DNA from: Silene noctiflora
Lineage: Eukaryota; Streptophyta; Magnoliopsida; Caryophyllales; Caryophyllaceae
NCBI GenBank assembly: GCA_009801015.1
Contig: VHZZ01001279.1
Coordinates: 20,993 to 49,173 of the forward strand
DNA: 28,181 nucleotides
Reading direction: 5' to 3'
Positions 21,950-28,181 of the stretch are shown here, in pieces (the first letter of the stretch is position 1; the number at the start of each line of letters is the position of its first letter). The notes under the pieces are model-generated. The model saw nothing but the letters and a program-made list of their open reading frames with translations, ran no database searches and was not told the DNA's origin. The position numbers and the translations under genes were made by a program.

Positions 21950-22800
21950 AACTTTGGAGATACCAGTGGTGGGTGAGTTCAGGGATGTTTTTCCAGATGA
22001 GATACTGGGGTTACCACCGCAGAGAGATATCGACTTCAGTGTGGAGATGAAGCCGTGTACGAGACGTATCTCTAAGGCCCCATACTGTATGGGTCCTAGG
22101 AGCTAGAGAAGTTAAAGAAGCAGTTGAATGAATTGCTCGATAGGGGGTACATTAGACCTAGTGTATCGCCTTGGGGTGCTCCACTTCTGTTTGTGAAAAA
22201 GAAGGATGGCAGTTTGAGGCTGTGTATCGATTACATGGAGTTGAATCATGTGACGGTGAAGAACAAGTATCTGTTGCCGAGGATTGATGACCCTTTTGAT
22301 CAGTTGAGTGGGGCCGGGGTGTTTTCTAAGATCAATCTAAGGTCGGGGTACCATCAGCTCAGGATTCGGGATGAAGACATACCAAAGAAAGCTTTTCGAT
22401 CGAGGTATGGTCATTATGAGTATGTGGTCATGCCGTTTTGGTTGACCAATGTACCAGCAGTGTTCATGGATTTGATGAACCGGGTTTTCAGCCAGTTCTT
22501 GGATCAGTTCGTGGTACTGTTCATTGATGATATTCTAGTCTATTCTAATACTAAGGAAGAGCACGAGGAGCATTTGTGACTGGTATTTTAAACGTTGCGC
22601 GATAACCAGTTGTATGCTAAATTTTCCAAGTGTGAGTTCTGGTTGGAGAAGGTGGCCTTTCTGGGTCTTGTGATTTCTAAGAATGGGGTAGTTGTGGATC
22701 CTACCAATATTGAGGCGGTGTCAAACTGGGAAGCACCGAAGAATGTAGCTAAGGTTCGGAATTTATTTCTTAGGTCTGGCTGGGTACTACAGGAGGTTCG
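21950..22800 (+). mobile_element. Reverse transcriptase region
   Basis: Recognisable gypsy RT motifs in order: FPDEILGLPPQRDIDF near the start, [17 protein letters not shown], then the catalytic-site motif FIDDILVYS near 22520-22546, and KCEFWL with FLG in the thumb/connection area. It would copy element RNA into DNA. Part of the same fossil element. Confidence 0.9.
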
Positions 22801-22869
22801 TGAAAGATTTATTGAAGATAGCTAGATCGATGACAGCGTTGATGAGAAAGGAGAACAGATTTAGCTGGG

Positions 22870-23310
22870 ATGAAAGTTGTGAGACGGCGTTCCAAACCTT
22901 AAAGGAGTGGTTGACTACAGCTCTTGTCTTGGCTTTGCCAAAAAGGAGTGAGAACTTTGAGGTATACACAGATGCTTCAAAGAATGGGTTGGGTTATGTT
23001 CTGATGCATAATGGGAAGGTGATCGCCTATACTTCGAGGCAGCTGAAGACTTATGAGGTGAACTATCCTACTCACGACTTGATGTTGGGTGTTGTGGTTT
23101 TTGCTTTGAAGATTTGGAGACTCCATCTTTATGGGGCGACTTTTAAAGTGTTTTCAGATCACAAAAGCTTGAAGTACATCTACACCCAGAAGGAGCTGAG
23201 TATGCGTCAGAGAAGGTGGATAAAGTTAACTGACGATTATGATATAGATATTATCTACCATGAAGGGAAGGTCAATGTTGTTGCTGATGCGTTGAGTAGG
23301 AAGAGTGTGC
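22870..23310 (+). mobile_element. RNase H region
   Basis: The gypsy-type RNase H has [14 protein letters not shown] near 22962-23003, then [16 protein letters not shown] and FSDHKSLKY. It ends with the tether motif VADALSRK. It would remove the RNA strand after reverse transcription. Part of the same fossil element. Confidence 0.9.
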
Positions 23311-23569
23311 ATTCCTTATGCACTGCCATGTCTCTAATTATGCGACTTAAGGATGAGGTGAATAGGATGGTGATCCATATGATTCGAAAAGGGGATGCTC
23401 TTGGGGATTTGACAGTGGAACCTGAACTTTATGAAGAGATCAAGAGTAAGCAAGCTGATGATCCTAAGATTCGGGAGTGGAGAGATGGGGTGGAAAAGGG
23501 GACAGTTTCGAGGTTTTCAGTTATGTAGATGAGAGTGTTCGGTTTGATGGGAGATGGTGTGTACCTAAT

Positions 23570-24400
23570 GATGTTGAGCTGAGGAAGATGATCATGACTG
23601 AGACTCATTGCACTCCCTATTTAGTGCATCGAGGTGGTGATAAACTCTATAAGGATCTTAAGAAGACTTTCTGGTGGCCTGCGATGAAAAGGGAGACCGT
23701 TGAGTTCATGGCTAGATGTTTGACTTGTCAAAGGGTCAAAGGGGAGCATCAAAGACCGCAAGGGAAGATTCAGTCACTTGAGGTACCTGAGTGGAAGTGG
23801 GAATATATCTCTATGGATTTTATTGTGGGTTTACCGAGGACACAGCAGGGCAATAATATAATTTGGGTGATAGTGGATCGACTGACGAAGTCGGCCCATT
23901 TTATCCTAATGAAAGATACTTGGAGTAAACTGCAGTTAGCCAATGGGTACAGGGAGAATGTGGTCAGGTTGCATGGGGTACCAAAAGACATTGTGTCAGA
24001 TCGGGATGCGTGGTTTATATCTAAGTTTTGGCAGGCGTTGATGAGTACTACCTTGAAGATGAGTACAACATTTCATCCTGTGGCAGATGGGAAGACTGAA
24101 AGGACTATCAAGACCTTGGAAGATATGTTGAGGGCTTGTGCTATGGAGTTCGGTGGCAGTTGGGAGGATAGATTGGATTTGATTGAGTTTTCCTACAACA
24201 ACAGTTTTTAGACCAGTATCGGGATGGCACCGTTTGGGGCTTTATATGGGAGGAGGTGCAGGAGTCCTATATGTTGGGATGATAGTGCTGAAGCTGTGGT
24301 TTTAGGACCGCAGATGGTGCAGGATATGATTGAGCAGGTACGATTGATTCGACAGAAGATGAAAGCAGCTCAAGATCGGCAAAAGAGCTATGCCGACTTG
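23570..24400 (+). mobile_element. Integrase region
   Basis: An HHCC zinc-binding segment lies around 23608-23750 (HRGGDKLYKDLKKTFWWP, then CLTCQRVKG). The core has MDFIVGLP near 23815-23838, VIVDRLTKSAHF and a DR-type motif near 23998-24010. A GALYGRRCRSP motif near 24236-24268 follows. It would insert the DNA copy into the genome. Part of the same fossil element. Confidence 0.88.
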
Positions 24401-24409
24401 CATCGCAGG

Positions 24410-24840
24410 GACATCGAGTATCAGTTTGGTGACAAGGTTCTTTTGAAAGTATCACCTATGCGTGGTGTGATGCATTTTGGCAAGAGGGGTAAGTTGAGCC
24501 AGATGTTTATAGGACCATATGAGATCTTGGATCGGATTGGTGAGGTAGCTTACCGATTGGCATTGCCACCATCTTTGGCCCGTGTGCATAATTTTTTCCA
24601 CGTGTCTCAACTCCGGAAGTATGTGAGCGACCCATCTCATGTGCTAGAGGTTGAGAACATCGAGTTGGATGAGTCCTTGACCTATATGGAAGTACAAAAA
24701 GAGATCTTGGACGCAAGGTGCGCAAGACTAGGAATGGTGAGACAGTGTTGCTGAAGGTTCTATGGACCAATCACAATGTCGAAGAAGCAACATGGGAAGC
24801 GGAAGAGGCGATGAAAGAGCGTTATCCACATCTTTTTGAT
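24410..24840 (+). mobile_element. Integrase C-terminal GPY and chromodomain-like region
   Basis: Motifs FGDKVLLKVSPMRG, then GPYEILDRIGEVAYRL and HVSQLRKYV, form the gypsy integrase C-terminal module. Sequence up to about 24840 includes words typical of chromodomain tails (TNHNVEEATWE). This is the basis for the chromovirus call. In this clade such tails are thought to steer insertion toward heterochromatin. Confidence 0.7.
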
Positions 24841-25068
24841 CAGGTATGTTTGGTTACAGGGACGTAACCTTGTTCTTTTAAGAGGGGTAGGAGATGATCA
24901 CGAGTGTTTTAAGGTCAGTTTTGAGTATGTTTCGGGTTGGTTGATCACGGTTTTTGGCATGGTTTGGTTATGGTTCGGTTCTGTTTCGTTTTTTTTTCAG
25001 CGTTAGTGTTTTTTTTAAAGGTATGGGTTTAAAATTTGGGGACGAAGTTTTCTTTAAGGAGTAAACAC

Positions 25069-26747
25069 TGTAATACATCATATTTATGGTCTTAGGCTAC
25101 TCAGCCGAGTATGGGGTACTCGACCGAGTAGCTGTCGTAAGTATTCTGTCAGAGTTCTGTTTGTTGTGAACTCGGGCGAGTGAGTTAGCAGTCAGTCGAG
25201 TGTGGCTTACTCGGTCGAGTGTCTCGTACTCGACCGAGTGTCCGGTTCGTTACAGGTTTTTCCGCGGTTTGATATTGATAGAGCGGGAAGCATGTGATAA
25301 TCGTGTTTTTAACTTAAAAACATTTCATAACGCAGCTTAATCACTTTTACACAAAAACTAAACTACGTTACTGCCTCTCTTATATTCCTATCGATCTGAG
25401 GCTTGAGTTCGTCACTTTTGGGGATTTTTATATCGTTGCGTTCATAATCGTCGGGGTAAGTTTATTGGCTTAGTCTTTTGTGATTTGTTTTAGATGGGTG
25501 AAACCCTAATTTGAGTATTTTGGGGGTTTTGGGGATTAGATTGTATTTTCCATTGTTTTGATCGATTGCTGTAATTCTAGGAGGAGATTTTGTAGAGGAA
25601 GCCTTCTAGACATTTTGTTGTATCGCGCGGATTGTAATTCAGGTAGGGTTTCCCTACTCAGTTGGTTGTATATCAGTATGATGTATGATGTGACGATCTT
25701 TGTTATTATTTTATGATTGAGATATGATGATGTTATTGTATTGGTATTGGTATTGGAATTGATATTGTAAGCCATTGCGAGAGATGGTCTCACCTCCATT
25801 GTTCGCCTCTTGTGTTTCTCGACGCAAGGGGGATGTGCACATTAATGAACTTGGGTTCGATCGTTGCAATGAACGGGGATTTTGGTGGTAAGGCTGTGAT
25901 CCCCACTGGTGGTGTGGATTACCTGCTGCGATGGGTAATCTGGCAGGGCTACACACCTCACTGTGTATTCGGTTACTGGTTACTATGGAGTATGGAGATA
26001 TTGGTTACGATTACTGTGGATGCTTATGTTTTGTTATTATATTATATTGTTATATAATTGGCTGACCTCGTTTATGTTTTCAAAACTGTGGTGATCCATT
26101 CGGGGATGGTGAGCAGTTGGTTTAGTAGGTGATGATGGATGTCAGTGTTGATGTTATTGCGGGGTTTGGCAGGGCTGAGTCATCATCAGTCTTTTTGTAG
26201 TCTAGATTCCGCCAGATGTTGTTTTATACTTTTATTACATTTTAGATTTTGGAATTGTATTCACATTTTGAGACTTGTAATCAGTTTATTAAAGTTAATC
26301 TTTAAATTATGTTTAATTATGGTTTCTATGATGTACATTACCTCGGGTAACCGAGATGGTAGCACTCTTATACCTTGAGGTAGTCCTTGATAAGGTACTT
26401 TGGAGTATGAAGGTGTTACAAACGCAGTTCTCAGCAATGACCAGTTTTTGTAAAACAGTCATATATCACTCGTTTCTTGGTCATTTTGGGAGTGTAACCT
26501 ACCCTTGAAATCTTAAGAGAACAAGCTATCATCTTCAATTGGAATAAATTCAATAACATGTCTAGATCTCAAGTTATGACGGTTTTAAGATGACCCTTCT
26601 ATAGGCGGGCATTATAACAACTCCACTAAGTCTAGTATTGGTTATACTCGGTCCACTTTATAGTCATACTTCATTCCCAAGAAGACAAGGGTCCATTCAC
26701 GTATCCCCAAGGGTCCTTTGCGGGTCCTAAAATATTCAGGTATTACA
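25069..26747 (+). repeat. 3' LTR of the gypsy element (1679 bp)
   Basis: It begins TGTAATAC after a GGGGACGAAG...AAGGAG stretch that is the likely polypurine-type plus-strand priming area. It ends GTATTACA at 26747, followed by ATACC. It has U3-like ACTCGACCGAGT motifs (25099-25240), the shared 16-mer (25832-25847), the GNRA-type hairpin (26342-26355), a first GTGTTACA ending at 26420 and a 327-bp tail. It aligns with the 5' copy over 25334-26747. Confidence 0.88.
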
Positions 26748-26960
26748 ATACCCAACTACTATAGTCGGGTAAGTCGAGGTAAATCACAAGGATAGTGAGG
26801 TTAGGCTATAAGTCTATTATTTAGTTATTAGCTTAGTCAGACAAAAAGATTGAAAGTTTGAATATTCTAAATTAACTAAGATAATGAAATAGTAAGTGAA
26901 TAACTAGAATAGATATAAAACGATAAATTAAGGAAGTTAGGGGTAGTGGAGGTGTCATGT
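26748..26960. other. Spacer of probable old repeat origin
   Basis: It starts ATACCCAACTACTATAGTCGGGTAAGTCGAGGT, and the phrase TATAGTCGGGTAAGTCGAGG has the look of dispersed plant LTR-element spacer sequence. No gene is present. It probably continues the sequence that ends at 16730. Confidence 0.4.
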
Positions 26961-27375
26961 TACTACGCCAAATAACACCTACAACAACGGTTAAATAAGG
27001 TATAATACCATTGTGAATAAAAATACGGAACTGTTAGAGAAAACCCGGAATCGTTGTTAAAACGTTGTTAACAGGTAATAAAACCGTGGTAAAATAATGT
27101 AACAACGGATAGTAACCGTTGTGAAAACTAAGTTTGGCAAAGGTTTGACTTCAACAAAACCTTTGTAAACGTTTACAATGGAAAAAAAAACCGTGACAAA
27201 ACGTGAAAAAGGCAACGGTTGAACTGTACAAAAAACCGTTATAAATATTTACATTGAAAACGGTTTTATTTCGTTTCCTTATTTCAGTTTAGAGAGGAAA
27301 CGGGCAACGGTTGTTCTTTATCCCATCCATTATTAAAGTATACGTTTGACAACGGTTCGTTATTGTTTTGCAACT
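26961..27375 (+). mobile_element. Left end of a CACTA-type (En/Spm) DNA transposon
   Basis: TACTACGCCAAATAACACC at 26961 matches the usual CACTACGCCAAAT-type CACTA terminus except for the first base. The next 400 bases contain about ten copies of CAACGGTT-like words in both orientations (for example near 26988, 27210, 27308 and 27350), as in CACTA subterminal repeats bound by the transposase. No right end appears before the window edge, so the element likely continues past 28181 or is cut. No transposase coding sequence is visible. Confidence 0.65.
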
Positions 27376-28181
27376 ATAACAACGGTTTTGTTAATGATTC
27401 GTTTATATTGATGGACAAATGCATTCATGGGGATGTCTTGACATAGTAGCTAATTGATGAATTTTGAACCGAATAGGCTTGATCTTGACTTTTGGCAAGC
27501 TACAACATGGTAAGTTAGAACCTCCTTGGACCATTGCATCCATATATGGTCTCACTTAGGTGAGTTTAGGTCTCCTTATGGTTTTTGTCATATCAATTAC
27601 GCATAAGTATGGTTTTTATTTCATCTTTTAAAGCATTACTTTCCTAATTTGCAATGCATTTGAAGCCATTCACAATGATCATTTTGCCCTTTCCTAGCCC
27701 CTTTTCACATGTTTACTATTGCCTAGCTACATTATAACTTGTCTAACTTGTCAAGCTAGTAGCTTTATTAGTGGTGTTAGGGTGCTCAATTTGGATGTTT
27801 ATCATTGTTTTTATAATATCACTGTGAGCTTGGTATGCCGGAATGATCATTCTCCGGATTTGATTATGAAAGAAAAAGAAAGAAAAAAATGAGAAAAAGA
27901 GATGAAAAAGAAAGATGAGATGAAAATAAATGAGAAAAAAAAAGCATGAAATGAGAAAAAAAAACAAGAAGTTAGAGAAGTAAGAAATTCTCATTACTCT
28001 TATCAAAAATATTTGGAGAATTCTATTAAAATGTTGTCATAGAAGAGGTCTTAATACATTGTTTTAACCTCTAATGTTGGGTTTTGTTTGGGATTGAGCA
28101 TCCTTACATTTGGTTGTTGCTAGCTTGACCTTAGCTCCACATACCATAATTCATATGTTCCCCTTTTCACCCATCACATAT
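27376..28181. other. Non-coding tail, including purine-rich tract
   Basis: No gene is supported. A GA/A-rich low-complexity tract runs at about 27866-27965, built of AAAGAAA and GAGAAAAA words. Before it, words such as TTTTGCCCTTTCCTAGCCCC resemble spacers downstream of pol in some gypsy elements, which is only an impression. It may be the interior of the CACTA-type element that begins at 26961. Confidence 0.45.

Larger units (their letters stand above)
18056..26747 (+). mobile_element. Ty3/gypsy chromovirus-like LTR retrotransposon, broken
   Basis: A fossil element of about 8.7 kb. Parts in order: 5' LTR copy 18056-19508; primer-binding site 19512-19523; leader 19524-20261; gag-like region from 20262; zinc knuckle and protease; reverse transcriptase; RNase H; integrase; a C-terminal chromodomain-like region to about 24840; spacer; 3' LTR 25069-26747. 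The order RT-RNase H-integrase marks Ty3/gypsy, and the C-terminal part suggests a chromovirus, perhaps of the Tekay/Del lineage. The element is broken, with roughly ten interruptions in its coding part. The two LTR copies look about 95% identical by eye. At an assumed rate near 1e-8 per site per year that means an age of a few million years. Confidence 0.92.

Noticed and set aside
27743-28006. 87-codon Phe-rich open frame on the minus strand
   Set aside because: It is a translation of the GA-rich low-complexity tract read on the opposite strand.

Overview
The window looks like AT-rich plant nuclear DNA, most likely from a eudicot. The evidence is one spliced plant bHLH transcription-factor gene with GT-AG introns, surrounded by typical plant transposable elements: a tRNA-derived SINE family, foldback MITEs, an hAT element, a CACTA end, and Ty3/gypsy chromovirus LTR sequence. 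The GACGGATA-type foldbacks and the ACTCGACCGAGT-rich LTRs remind me of repeats from Caryophyllales. That placement is recollection and inference, not proof.

Left third (1-12109): the only convincing host gene is a four-exon, 342-residue bHLH factor on the minus strand (CDS 2278-4333). It has an R/K-rich basic region, an HLH and a C-terminal ACT-like domain, which is the layout of subgroup IVa (the AtbHLH18/19/20/25, NAI1 and TSAR relatives). A 119-bp SINE with a perfect 15-bp target duplication sits in its third intron, and a diverged relative lies near the left edge (41-160). The rest is intergenic: a TIR element at 4692-5038, a foldback MITE at 7758-7931, a degenerate GGATG-rich element at 9485-10169 holding a (TA)33 tract, and a 184-bp solo LTR at 10562-10745 with a 5-bp target duplication.

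Middle (12110-18055): this is a stack of nested insertions. A decayed RNase H-like (RVT_3) coding fragment on the minus strand is split by an 819-bp hAT element (12372-13190; near-perfect TIRs, perfect 8-bp duplication AACCTCAC) that carries a BED zinc-finger remnant. On its other side the fragment is bounded by LTR sequence. Four related LTR pieces in both orientations follow: 13343-14474 minus, 14475-15382 plus, 15383-16666 plus (a solo LTR flanked by GAGAT), and 16731-18055 minus.

Right part (18056-26747): a broken Ty3/gypsy chromovirus-like retrotransposon on the plus strand. It has two LTR copies, a primer-binding site, a leader with an array of near-palindromes, and gag, protease, RT, RNase H, integrase and chromodomain-like regions. 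The last 1.4 kb holds an LTR-like spacer of unknown origin, the left end of a CACTA-type DNA transposon (from 26961, running off the window) and low-complexity sequence.

The most unusual signals are in the LTRs. Five diverged LTR copies keep a short hairpin, four of them with GNRA-type loops. The near-palindrome ACTCGACCGAGT recurs about a dozen times exactly, with many variants, in three LTR U3-like regions and once more in the retroelement leader. Both ends of the 10-kb retroelement block look like LTR 3' termini in opposite orientation, flanked by the same 5 bp.
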